Assembly (NCBI GenBank): GCA_025455225.1
Contig: JALOMY010000044.1
Span: forward strand, 1 to 12,068
Direction: 5' to 3'
Source: Cyclobacteriaceae bacterium
GTDB lineage: Bacteria > Bacteroidota > Bacteroidia > Cytophagales > Cyclobacteriaceae
DNA length: 12,068 nucleotides
The first letter of the stretch is position 1. The number at the start of each line of letters is the position of its first letter. The translations under genes and the position numbers were made by a program. Positions 1-6,065 of this stretch are shown here, in pieces. The notes beneath the pieces were generated by a model that worked only from the letters and a program-made list of their open reading frames with translations, had not been told where the DNA came from and did not search any database.

Positions 1-732
1 AAGGTAATCCAGTCCCATACGGCTGAAATCTCCAATCAGGGAAAAAGGCAGAAGCAGGATAAATGTGTAAAGAAATAACCTCGTGAAATAATCGTACTGC
101 CGCAACAAGGGCGTGTTCTTGATGCGCTCACAACCACCCTGGTAATTAGCCAGGGCCAGCAACTGCCCTTCCATCTGAAAGGAATCAAAACCACCCAATG
201 TGCCATTGGCCATAGCGGCATAGATTTTCCTTCCCATCATAAGCTGTAGAAAGTTAGGCTTATTCTGACAATGAAGAAGGTTCTGAAAATCTCCATCCTC
301 CAGGAATGGTTTAAGGGTTTCCCAATCATCCTGCCTGCGCAAATGCAGGCGCAAGGCATGGGCCCAGGCTATGCAGGTATGTATCATTTGTTTCTTAAAT
401 ACTTCGGTGCGCGAAGCATCATAATTCGGTTGGTGGGCATGGCTTTCCGTAAAGGTGATGATGAGCCTGGCCAGCACACGACTGGAATTCACAATACCTC
501 CCCACAAGGTACGTGCTTCCCACCAGCGACCATAGGCGCTGTTGTTTCTGAACGCAATGAAGATGGCCAGCGCACTGCCCAGGATGGCGGCAATGGAAAA
601 TGGCAACGATACCTGGCTGGCTCCATAGTGATTCAGTGTCCAGGCCGTTAAAGAAAACAGAATGGCAAACAGAACCTCTTGCTTTACATAACCAAAAACA
701 CGAATGGGATTGAAATTTCTTTTAATGATCAT
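1..732 (-). CDS. Bestrophin-family membrane channel protein (3' end cut by window edge)
   Basis: Bestrophin family (formerly UPF0187): pentameric ion channels of the inner membrane. Bacterial members are little characterised, and the one from Klebsiella conducts cations. My reading of the minus strand is open for 244 codons from ATG at 732 to the window edge. Family signatures are clear: a hydrophobic helix at about residues 20-36, a second at 45-61, and right after it FRNNSAYGRWWEARTLWG (61-78), matching the R-x-N-x-x-Y-x-R-W-W-E-A-R block of the family. A further hydrophobic segment (FTRLFLYTFILLLPFSLIG) lies near the cut end. Full-length bacterial members are about 290-300 residues, so roughly the last 50 are missing. 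It starts 10 bases after the DUF481 gene stops, on the same strand, so it is probably the last visible gene of the DJ-1/DUF481 operon. Family assignment is firm; ion selectivity and role are unknown. Confidence 0.9.
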   Translation of the reverse strand, partial: MIIKRNFNPIRVFGYVKQEVLFAILFSLTAWTLNHYGASQVSLPFSIAAILGSALAIFIAFRNNSAYGRWWEARTLWGGIVNSSRVLARLIITFTESHAHQPNYDASRTEVFKKQMIHTCIAWAHALRLHLRRQDDWETLKPFLEDGDFQNLLHCQNKPNFLQLMMGRKIYAAMANGTLGGFDSFQMEGQLLALANYQGGCERIKNTPLLRQYDYFTRLFLYTFILLLPFSLIGDFSRMGLDYL

Positions 733-742
733 GATACTCGAT

Positions 743-1507
743 TTAATTTTTAAACTGATAACTGATACCGAATGTAAAAATCCGATCGTACTGGCGTATA
801 CCGGCTACCACAATCTGTTCATATGTCATAGTATACTGTGCCAACAGGCGTAATCCTTTCCACACAGGTAATTCCAACCCGGCATCTACTTGTGCTCGGT
901 TGTTATCCACTTCTTCCAAACCCGGTTGCCAGTAGACGGTGTAGTACAATCTTAAATTGCCTTCGAATAAATGGTGCCAACCAGCTACATACATCGTTGC
1001 GCGCCATAGGTTGATGGTTTCACTTCCGTTGTAAATGTCTTCGTTGAATTGTGTGCTGGTAAAGTTTGTCCTTTCAAAAACAAGACTGGCGGAAAGCTTC
1101 ATGTTGGTAAGTGGCTTCTGAACGAATTGCCAGGTACCTCCTGCTCCCGTAAACCAGCGGCTGTCGACTTGCCTGCGAAAATTGGTTTGAAGATAAAGCA
1201 TAGCAAAAGGATACACTTTCCGGTTGGGTTTCCAGTAGAGATAATTCCGGTTGTTGATATCGTTATCGGCTTTGCGGCCGCCAAATTCCTGGTACAGACT
1301 GTTGGTTTGTGTTTTAAAAACCAATGGATGGTGGCTGTTGGTAACGAGTTCCAGCCGACTGCGCAAAACCAGCAACTCCACATTGCCCTGTTGCCACGCC
1401 CCGGTTGCTTCCGCACGAAACTGAAAACGGGCCGTGTCGCTTTCGTTCAGTTGGGCCATAGCCATGAAAGAACAAATGAGCAGGATGAAAACCATCACCC
1501 TGCTCAT
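743..1507 (-). CDS. DUF481-family outer-membrane beta-barrel protein
   Basis: Predicted outer-membrane barrel of the DUF481 (YdiY-like) family. No biochemical function is established for the family. The ATG at 1507 gives 254 residues and a clean signal peptide (MSRVMVFILLICSFMAMAQ) with likely cleavage at MAMA-Q. After it come alternating polar/aromatic beta strands, with typical DUF481 features: a GNVELLVLRSRLEL-like first strand, a YLYWKP segment, then a FRRQVDSRWFTGAGGTW strand. The chain ends in a barrel-like strand, FTFGISYQFKN. The frame is open up to a GTG at 1546 that overlaps the stop of the DJ-1 gene as GTGA, and an ATG at 1534 is also possible, so the start is uncertain and translational coupling is conceivable. 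It lies between DJ-1 and bestrophin genes on one strand, so the three are probably co-transcribed. The barrel and export are well supported; the role is unknown. Confidence 0.8.
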   Translation of the reverse strand: MSRVMVFILLICSFMAMAQLNESDTARFQFRAEATGAWQQGNVELLVLRSRLELVTNSHHPLVFKTQTNSLYQEFGGRKADNDINNRNYLYWKPNRKVYPFAMLYLQTNFRRQVDSRWFTGAGGTWQFVQKPLTNMKLSASLVFERTNFTSTQFNEDIYNGSETINLWRATMYVAGWHHLFEGNLRLYYTVYWQPGLEEVDNNRAQVDAGLELPVWKGLRLLAQYTMTYEQIVVAGIRQYDRIFTFGISYQFKN

Positions 1508-1542
1508 CGAAATCCAATTAATGCACGGCAACATGAAATGAA

Positions 1543-2310
1543 TCACCGATGATTCAACTGTTCAACCACCATCTCAGCTGCAGCAGCACCAGAGTTCTGC
1601 TGCTGACCGGTAATCAGATTGCCATCGGCAATGGCGTACGATGAAAATGGTGCCGCAACTTTGAAATTGGTGCCGCTAATTTTTCTGGCTTCCGATTCAA
1701 TCCGGTAAGGTTGAATCTTCATGCCTACGGCCTGATCGGCAAATTCTTCTTCGGCATCGGCAAAACCAGTCCAGGTTTTTCCGGCTACCAGCAATTCACC
1801 ATTTGATTTTTTTGCTTCCAGCAACAATGTGGTGCTGTGACATACTGCAGCGCTGGGTTTGCCTGCCTCGTAAAAAGATACAAATAATTTTTCGAGCTCC
1901 TTATTACCACTGAATGTGTACATCGGTCCCTGGCCACCAACTAAAAAGATGGCTACATAATCGTTAGGATTTACTTCTGTAAGCTTCCGGGTATTTTCAA
2001 GCATAGCCTTGAAGTCTGGCTTTTGCAGGTAACCCAGGGAGATCACATCATGTGCGGAATAACCACTTGAATCGGTCGGATTGGAATAGCCATCCATTTC
2101 AAGCTTACCACCATTAGTCGACACAAGCTCCACCTCGTATCCGGCTTCCTGAAACACGCGCAGCGGATGAGTCAATTCAGCGGCCCAGAAGCCGATCGGC
2201 CAGCCGGTTTGCTTAGAGACGGACGGTGAACTGGCCACCATCAAAATCTTTCCTTTAGAAGGTGCACCGTGGAAATGCACATAGTTTTGTTTTTCAATTG
2301 CCTTACTCAT
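1543..2310 (-). CDS. DJ-1/PfpI family protein, Hsp31-like (putative glyoxalase III / deglycase-type)
   Basis: Type 1 glutamine amidotransferase-like fold of the DJ-1/PfpI superfamily. Members closest to Hsp31 act as glutathione-independent glyoxalases or protein-repair and chaperone proteins in the cytoplasm. With the ATG at 2310 the protein is 255 residues, normal for the Hsp31 branch. The nucleophile elbow is visible as AAVCHS, placing the catalytic Cys at 157 followed by His158. FLVGGQGPM (122-130) is the oxyanion-side glycine loop. Glu45 in FWAAELTHP sits where the family's conserved acidic residue is expected. The late segment GKTWTGFADAEEE matches Hsp31-type proteins. In-frame starts at 2334 and 2349 would only add a tail without homology character. 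It is the first gene of a run with DUF481 and bestrophin genes and is divergent from an HxlR regulator, the usual layout for an HxlR-controlled stress gene. The superfamily is certain; the exact activity is inferred. Confidence 0.88.
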   Translation of the reverse strand: MSKAIEKQNYVHFHGAPSKGKILMVASSPSVSKQTGWPIGFWAAELTHPLRVFQEAGYEVELVSTNGGKLEMDGYSNPTDSSGYSAHDVISLGYLQKPDFKAMLENTRKLTEVNPNDYVAIFLVGGQGPMYTFSGNKELEKLFVSFYEAGKPSAAVCHSTTLLLEAKKSNGELLVAGKTWTGFADAEEEFADQAVGMKIQPYRIESEARKISGTNFKVAAPFSSYAIADGNLITGQQQNSGAAAAEMVVEQLNHR

Positions 2311-2472
2311 GATACTTGTTTCTTTTAATTTCATAAAGCAAAAGTGCATTCATATAATACTTTGAAATGCATACCTACTTTATTGAGCAATACACACTTT
2401 GAGGAAAGTTTTGGAAAATCAATCAGATTAAAGGGATATTTGTCAGCCGTAAGGCATTAATCATTAAAACGA
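2311..2472. promoter_or_regulatory. Divergent promoter/operator region between DJ-1 gene and HxlR gene
   Basis: This 162-base AT-rich gap holds the start regions of both divergent genes. Visible elements are an inverted repeat TGCATT (2345-2350) / AATGCA (2366-2371) with a 15-base spacer, and two direct copies of ACTTTGA (2359-2365 and 2396-2402). HxlR regulators bind as dimers to imperfect dyads next to their own gene and the divergent target, so these repeats are candidate operators. For the DJ-1 gene, the minus strand carries CACTTTTG (revcomp of 2339-2346), one mismatch from TAnnTTTG, but no good TTG upstream. The repeats are seen directly; the operator role is inference. Confidence 0.4.
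2411..2442 (+). promoter_or_regulatory. Candidate Bacteroidota-type promoter for the HxlR gene
   Basis: TTG at 2411-2413, a 21-base spacer, then GATATTTG at 2435-2442, one mismatch from the Bacteroidota -7 consensus TAnnTTTG. The predicted transcription start near 2448 would leave a leader of about 25 bases before the ATG at 2473. Spacing is within the known range, but the -7 box is imperfect. Confidence 0.4.
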
Positions 2473-2829
2473 ATGCCCGATTTCATTTACAACAATAAAG
2501 TGTACTACAACCCTGTTGAGTTTGCCATGGACCGCATTGGAGGCACCTGGAAGATGCCGATATTATGGCGTTTACGCGACCGGGTGATGCGTTACAATGA
2601 ATTAAAGAAAGACATACCCCACATCACGCATAAAATGTTAACGACCCAATTGCGTGAACTCGAAGAAGAAGGTTTCATACACCGGCAAGTGTATGCAGTG
2701 GTTCCACCTAAGGTAGAATATTCCATAACGCAACGTGGAAAGCGTTCCATCGAGATCATTGAGATCATCCGAAATTACGGCCTCGAGTTAATGAAGGAAT
2801 TCAACATTGAGGAAAAGAAAAGGAATTAA
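2473..2829 (+). CDS. HxlR-family winged-helix transcriptional regulator
   Basis: Cytoplasmic DNA-binding regulator of the HxlR family (MarR-like winged helix, dimer). At 118 residues it has the family's normal size. Landmarks in order are NPVEFAMDRIGGTWKMPILW (13-32), the family's N-terminal signature; the HTH with recognition helix around residues 51-69 (ITHKMLTTQLRELEEEGFI); the wing (VYAVVPPKVEYSITQRG, 73-89); and a C-terminal dimerisation helix. The protein contains no cysteine at all. In redox/electrophile sensors of this family, such as HypR, an N-terminal cysteine is the sensor; here that position is occupied by Tyr, so another signal must be sensed. It is divergent from the DJ-1/DUF481/bestrophin run, its probable target, and ends two bases from the stop of the convergent VOC gene. 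Family assignment is firm; the ligand is unknown. Confidence 0.92.
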   Translation: MPDFIYNNKVYYNPVEFAMDRIGGTWKMPILWRLRDRVMRYNELKKDIPHITHKMLTTQLRELEEEGFIHRQVYAVVPPKVEYSITQRGKRSIEIIEIIRNYGLELMKEFNIEEKKRN

Positions 2830-2831
2830 GA

Positions 2832-3242
2832 TCAATTCACCCACCGGGTTGTTACCTCCAACCTATTTCCATCCGGATCAAGAGTTTCAAACTCATAATA
2901 ACCATCGCCTGTCTTTCTAGGGCCACTTAAAATCCGAAATCCGGCTGAACGAAGTTCTTCGGCCTTTTCATCTACTTCTTTTATAGAATCAACACCAAAT
3001 GCCAGATGAATGATGCCGAGGTGCTGTTTATCTTTAGTATCATTCAGGTTAGGTGGAATGTCGCTGCGATGCATCAATTCAAGGCGTGCACCTGATTGGA
3101 ATGTGATGAAGTAACTTTCAAAGCCTTTCTGTGGATTGATGTATTTTACATTGGGAACTCCACTAAAATAACGAACATAAAATTCTTTCAATACTTCCAG
3201 TTGATTTGTCCAGATGGCGACATGTTCCAATGAAATGTTCAT
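2832..3242 (-). CDS. VOC-superfamily protein (glyoxalase I fold, YaeR-like)
   Basis: Vicinal oxygen chelate metalloprotein of 136 residues, with the paired beta-alpha-beta-beta-beta modules of the glyoxalase/bleomycin-resistance/dioxygenase fold. The four expected metal ligands are visible: His7 (LEHVAIWT), Glu55 (ARLELMH), His79 (GIIHLAFGV) and Glu129 (NRLEVTTRW). The tail GDGYYEFETLDPDGNRLEV is typical of small YaeR/GloA-like proteins. An intact H-E-H-E set suggests a working metal site, so it may be a lactoylglutathione-lyase-like or related lyase/isomerase; substrate cannot be read from sequence. It starts 38 bases after the stop of the hydroxylaminobenzene-mutase-like gene on the same strand, so the two may share a transcript. 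It converges with the HxlR gene, and with the DJ-1 gene nearby it adds to a reactive-carbonyl theme. Confidence 0.88.
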   Translation of the reverse strand: MNISLEHVAIWTNQLEVLKEFYVRYFSGVPNVKYINPQKGFESYFITFQSGARLELMHRSDIPPNLNDTKDKQHLGIIHLAFGVDSIKEVDEKAEELRSAGFRILSGPRKTGDGYYEFETLDPDGNRLEVTTRWVN

Positions 3243-3280
3243 TCCGGTTAAAACATCATTATAGCTAAATCAAATTCTTT

Positions 3281-3703
3281 TTACTCATTACCCCTTAAAC
3301 CATAAACGATTATGCCAAGCGCTATCACCATCGTTAACCCCACCGATACCAAACCAATTGTTACCAGAAGCTCCTGACTTTCGCTTCCCTGGTAGCCGGC
3401 ACCGGATAGCGGTGTAGTTTGTGATGTTCCCAGAATGGCAGCTGTTAATGTGAACGTCCAGTTTGCAAAAGTGCCATAGGTTAAAGTAAAGAAGGCAGTT
3501 CTTTTTAATCCATCTGGTAATCGAAGGTCATTCCAAACCAAACCGGCCACCACGAGGAAGGTGCCATTCATTACACCCTCAAGGTGGGCCGCCAAACCCA
3601 TACGCGGATTCGTAACTTCCATGACGATAAATCCGGTTATGAGACCAATGAGAAAAAGTAACATGCCGAGCCTTTTTAGCTTTCTTGAAACAGATGAATT
3701 CAT
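3281..3703 (-). CDS. Four-helix membrane protein resembling hydroxylaminobenzene mutase (HabA/HabB-like)
   Basis: Small integral membrane protein of 140 residues with four predicted helices at about 11-29, 42-60, 67-92 and 112-136. The block NPRMGLAAHLEGVMNGTFL (32-50) and the following YGTFANW segment (76-82) resemble what I remember of hydroxylaminobenzene mutases (HabA/HabB of Pseudomonas), which rearrange hydroxylaminobenzene to 2-aminophenol and have the same length and helix count. Many uncharacterised relatives occur in bacteria that do not degrade nitroaromatics, so the reaction should not be assumed. No nitroreductase or aminophenol-pathway gene is visible nearby. It begins with ATG at 3703 and is followed by the VOC gene 38 bases downstream. 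The membrane topology is clear; the family call is from recall and the function is tentative. Confidence 0.65.
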   Translation of the reverse strand: MNSSVSRKLKRLGMLLFLIGLITGFIVMEVTNPRMGLAAHLEGVMNGTFLVVAGLVWNDLRLPDGLKRTAFFTLTYGTFANWTFTLTAAILGTSQTTPLSGAGYQGSESQELLVTIGLVSVGLTMVIALGIIVYGLRGNE

Positions 3704-3806
3704 TACGTAGTTGGGGTAAACAATTGATTGAATCTACTAATAATTAATGAGGAAGTTATTAAATAGATTTTACCCTGTACCACCTGTTCAAAAACGAAAG
3801 ATTAAA

Positions 3807-4349
3807 TCAGCTGAGTAAAAACAAAAAGATCAGGGGAAAGATCAAACCAATGAGTGCGAGTTTCCAGCCACGCTTTCTGAAACTGTTCTCCCCTTTGGCA
3901 ATAAACATCCCTGTAATTGCAATTACCAGCATTGCTACTCCGAACACATCCGAATAGTAGATCCACCACTTGCTTGTATCCACGTGTAAAATTGTCATCT
4001 GGCCCAGGATGGGTGTAATCTTATAGTGAATCAATGTTCCCTTCCCGGTTTCCAGATCAATGTCGGCATCGTGATTAACATACGATATACGAAGCACCTT
4101 TCCATTAATGGCAAACCTGCGCAGGTTGTCATCAATATTTTGCTGTTCAGTAAACCGGGCTATAAATTCATCATTGACGGAATCTTGATTAGCCGGTGTA
4201 ACGGAAAACTCCCGGATGTCAGCTTTATAGCGTCTGGGGTGCCAGTCTTGCCTATGGTTCAGGAAGATGCCGGAAAACGAAAATGCAATGATAAGTCCGA
4301 GGTAAAAATACGCGATGTCACGGTGTGTGTTGCGGGCAGTCAGTTTCAT
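3807..4349 (-). CDS. PepSY-associated transmembrane-helix protein
   Basis: Small inner-membrane protein of 180 residues. Helix 1 spans about residues 12-30 (YFYLGLIIAFSFSGIFLNHR is the key stretch), a soluble PepSY-like region covers about 40-125, helix 2 covers about 130-150 (WIYYSDVFGVAMLVIAITGMF is in it), and helix 3 covers about 162-179. The HR immediately after helix 1, the DIDLETGKG turn and the YSDVFGVAM segment are typical of PepSY_TM proteins. Larger relatives are linked to iron or siderophore reduction and uptake. This short single-repeat form has no known function, and no TonB receptor or iron gene is adjacent. The reading frame runs from ATG at 4349 to TGA. There are about 100 bases to the next gene downstream and 65 to the DUF1080 gene upstream, so co-transcription with either is uncertain. 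Confidence 0.8.
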   Translation of the reverse strand: MKLTARNTHRDIAYFYLGLIIAFSFSGIFLNHRQDWHPRRYKADIREFSVTPANQDSVNDEFIARFTEQQNIDDNLRRFAINGKVLRISYVNHDADIDLETGKGTLIHYKITPILGQMTILHVDTSKWWIYYSDVFGVAMLVIAITGMFIAKGENSFRKRGWKLALIGLIFPLIFLFLLS

Positions 4350-4414
4350 AACAAAGGTTAATGTGGCCGCGAATTTAACAGAAAGCCATTTACCTCAAAC
4401 TGATATATCTCAGT

Positions 4415-5122
4415 CTATAGTTGGGTTAATTGAAGTTTTCTGAATTCCACTTCTGATCCTTCTGCCTGGATAGCAATATTCCCTCGGCTTGCCGAACAAT
4501 TCTTTCCGTGATTAACAAGATCACCATTCAGAAATACCATAATTTCATTGCCCTTGCATTCAATCACCAGCGTATTCCACTCGCCCAGGGGTAACTCAGA
4601 ATCATCGGTAAGGTTCATGATTCTGCGGCCTTTACCCTCAGTTATTCCCCACTCTTCCTTTGGACCCCGTCTTGCCTCCATATCGGGTACGGTAATGTCC
4701 TCCACGATGCACCAGAAATCACCGGCATTTTCATGCATCATTTGTACTTCAATTGATTTAGGGAACATATTGTATAATGCGCGTGGCGTTGAAGCGTGTA
4801 CCAGCACCCCGCAATTACCGGGTTTACCCGGAAACCGGTATTGAACCTCCAGTGAATAATTTTCATAAACTGAATCGGTGATCAGATGACCGGGTGGTGT
4901 TCCCAGGCTAACCAATAAACCGTTGCGTACGATAAAAGGATTAATTGCAATAGAATCGCTATCCATGGCAGGGACATCGACATGCCAACCGTTAAGGTTA
5001 TCACCATTAAATAATGAAATCGTATTTGTTCTTCGATCCTGTTCTTTTCGGAACGAACACGACCATGCTAATGTTGAACACAGAATAATAATTTCAAAAG
5101 CAAGCTTAACAGATTGTTTCAT
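4415..5122 (-). CDS. DUF1080 (3-keto-disaccharide hydrolase domain) exported protein
   Basis: Secreted or surface protein of 235 residues with a DUF1080/PF06439 domain, a concanavalin-like jelly roll; some members hydrolyse 3-keto-glycosides. The N-terminus is a signal peptide (residues 1-21) ending AWSC, so Cys22 could be lipidated, although Trp at -2 makes a poor lipobox. Domain landmarks are SLFNGDNLNGWHV (36-48), YSLEVQYRFPGKPGNCGVLVH (begins at 89), the EVQMMHE strand (125-131), LGEWNTLVIECKGNEIMVFLNG (179 onward) and the closing strand EVEFRKLQL. These match the usual order of the family. The gene stands alone, divergent from the fluoride-resistance unit, with about 210 bases between the two starts. 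No sugar 3-dehydrogenase or sugar transporter is visible beside it, so the substrate is open. Confidence 0.85.
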   Translation of the reverse strand: MKQSVKLAFEIIILCSTLAWSCSFRKEQDRRTNTISLFNGDNLNGWHVDVPAMDSDSIAINPFIVRNGLLVSLGTPPGHLITDSVYENYSLEVQYRFPGKPGNCGVLVHASTPRALYNMFPKSIEVQMMHENAGDFWCIVEDITVPDMEARRGPKEEWGITEGKGRRIMNLTDDSELPLGEWNTLVIECKGNEIMVFLNGDLVNHGKNCSASRGNIAIQAEGSEVEFRKLQLTQL

Positions 5123-5213
5123 ACTTCACAGATTAGATCACTTTATTTAACAAGGTAGTATTGGATTTTTGCAAACTCAATTTCCAGTAAACTTATTCGT
5201 CACCTTTTTGTAC

Positions 5214-5244
5214 TTGCATGGACTTAACCATTACAGTACCTTTG
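5214..5244 (+). promoter_or_regulatory. Bacteroidota-type promoter driving the fluoride riboswitch and crcB
   Basis: TTG at 5214-5216, a 20-base spacer, and TACCTTTG at 5237-5244, a perfect match to the Bacteroidota -7 consensus TAnnTTTG. The expected transcription start, about six bases downstream, falls at about 5250, exactly where the riboswitch aptamer begins. The agreement between the two independently recognised elements raises confidence in both. Confidence 0.75.
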
Positions 5245-5249
5245 AACGA

Positions 5250-5295
5250 GGCGATGGAGTACGCCTTTAACCGCCTGTTGGCTGATAACTCCTAC
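5250..5295 (+). promoter_or_regulatory. Fluoride riboswitch aptamer (crcB motif)
   Basis: This RNA leader binds fluoride (with Mg2+) and switches on the downstream fluoride-export genes. The conserved pattern of the crcB motif is present in order. P1 is GGCG (5250-5253) paired with CGCC (5262-5265), closing the loop ATGGAGTA. A short hairpin follows, GCC (5273-5275) TGTT GGC (5280-5282). Next comes the conserved TGATAACTCCTAC. GGAGT in the P1 loop (5256-5260) is exactly complementary to ACTCC (5288-5292), which is the pseudoknot of this aptamer. It lies 35 bases before the crcB start and directly after a strong promoter. The intervening 5296-5330 shows no G/C hairpin plus U-run, only a weak AT-rich stem-loop (TCATT 5308-5312 / AATGA 5319-5323), so control may act on translation rather than termination. 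That last point is inference. Confidence 0.93.
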
Positions 5296-5330
5296 CCCTT
5301 TATTTATTCATTCATACTAATGATTGAGTT

Positions 5331-5705
5331 ATGCGATTACTATTCATAATCGGGGCAGGTGGATTTATCGGTACGGTTGCCCGCTACCTGTTTCAGCAAG
5401 GCATCAGCAAACTTTTACCTGTACTATTTCCATTCGGTACCCTTTTGGTAAACCTGACCGGATGCTTCCTGATCGGTGTGATTTATGCATTGTCTGAACG
5501 CTGGAACATCCTGACACCCGAATGGCGACTCTTTTTAACCACCGGTATTTGCGGAGGTTTCACAACCTTCTCAACTTTTTCTTATGAAACGTATAACCTG
5601 ATCCGGGAAGAACAATATGTTTATGTTTCGCTATACATCGGTATCAGTGTACTGGTTGGCCTTGCTCTTACATTTCTCGGCATCCTTTTAATCCGATCAT
5701 TATGA
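5331..5705 (+). CDS. crcB: Fluoride channel/exporter CrcB (Fluc)
   Basis: Small inner-membrane fluoride channel that works as an antiparallel dimer and lets cytoplasmic fluoride escape. The 124-residue protein has four helices and all main family signatures: GAGGFIGTVARYL (8-20), PFGTLLVNLTGCFLIG (34-49) with the conserved Asn41, and GICGGFTTFSTFSYE (72-86), which carries the TTFSTFS segment with the two pore phenylalanines (Phe80, Phe83) and the sodium-binding turn. The ATG at 5331 puts the N-terminus right at helix 1, as in relatives. Expression is predicted to be switched on by the fluoride riboswitch just upstream. Its stop codon overlaps the start of the DUF190 gene as ATGA, implying coupled translation. 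Function is as secure as sequence alone can make it. Confidence 0.96.
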   Translation: MRLLFIIGAGGFIGTVARYLFQQGISKLLPVLFPFGTLLVNLTGCFLIGVIYALSERWNILTPEWRLFLTTGICGGFTTFSTFSYETYNLIREEQYVYVSLYIGISVLVGLALTFLGILLIRSL

Positions 5706-6049
5706 AACTGGAACGCGATTCAAAACTCCTGAGAATTTTCCTGGGAGAACTCGACAAATACCGGGGCACCCCGTTGTATGAAGCACTCGTTCTTGCTGCC
5801 AAAAAAGAAGGCATTGCAGGTGCTACCGTTTTTCGTGGCATACTTTCCTATGGGGCCAGCAGCCGGATTCATGCGAGTAAATTGCTTGACCTGTCGGCTG
5901 ATTTACCCATTATTGTTGAAATTGTTGATACTCATGAAAAAATCAATTCCTTTTTACCAATAGCCGATAACATGATCGAGGAGGTTGGATGCGGGGCTTT
6001 AATTACGATTGAAGCAGCTGAAGTTATCAGGTACAAGACCAGAAAATAA
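5702..6049 (+). CDS. DUF190 (PII-like, COG1993) protein coupled to crcB
   Basis: Small soluble protein of 115 residues from the DUF190 family, which has a ferredoxin-like fold related to PII signalling proteins. The family block GIAGATVFRGILSYGASSRI (37-56) followed by LSADLPIIVEIVDTHEKI (64-81) is unmistakable. No membrane helix or signal peptide is present. The gene starts inside the crcB stop codon (ATGA overlap of four bases), so it lies under the same promoter and fluoride riboswitch and is translated in step with the channel. crcB-DUF190 pairs recur in many bacteria, which suggests a role in fluoride resistance, possibly regulating or sensing for the channel, but no mechanism is established. 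It ends 16 bases before the stop of the convergent nitrilase gene, with no obvious terminator hairpin between. Confidence 0.92.
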   Translation: MKLERDSKLLRIFLGELDKYRGTPLYEALVLAAKKEGIAGATVFRGILSYGASSRIHASKLLDLSADLPIIVEIVDTHEKINSFLPIADNMIEEVGCGALITIEAAEVIRYKTRK

Positions 6050-6065
6050 ACACTCAGCCAGTTTA

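Noticed and set aside
271..651. Plus-strand 126-codon frame near the left edge.
   Set aside because: It is antisense to the bestrophin gene, whose conserved RWWEAR block is clear on the other strand.
1049..1552. Long plus-strand frame (167 codons) opposite the DUF481 gene.
   Set aside because: It is antisense to a well-supported exported barrel gene and shows no domain, signal peptide or recognisable motif.
4399..4414. Hairpin ACTGA-TATATC-TCAGT just after the DUF1080 stop codon, as a terminator.
   Set aside because: The stem is only five mostly weak pairs and there is no proper U-run on the minus strand; too weak to call.
5218..5349. A 43-codon plus-strand frame from ATG 5218, running through the riboswitch and overlapping the crcB start, that could be a leader peptide.
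   Set aside because: The predicted promoter lies inside it and the transcript would start near 5250, after its ATG. The bases are explained by riboswitch pairing rather than coding.
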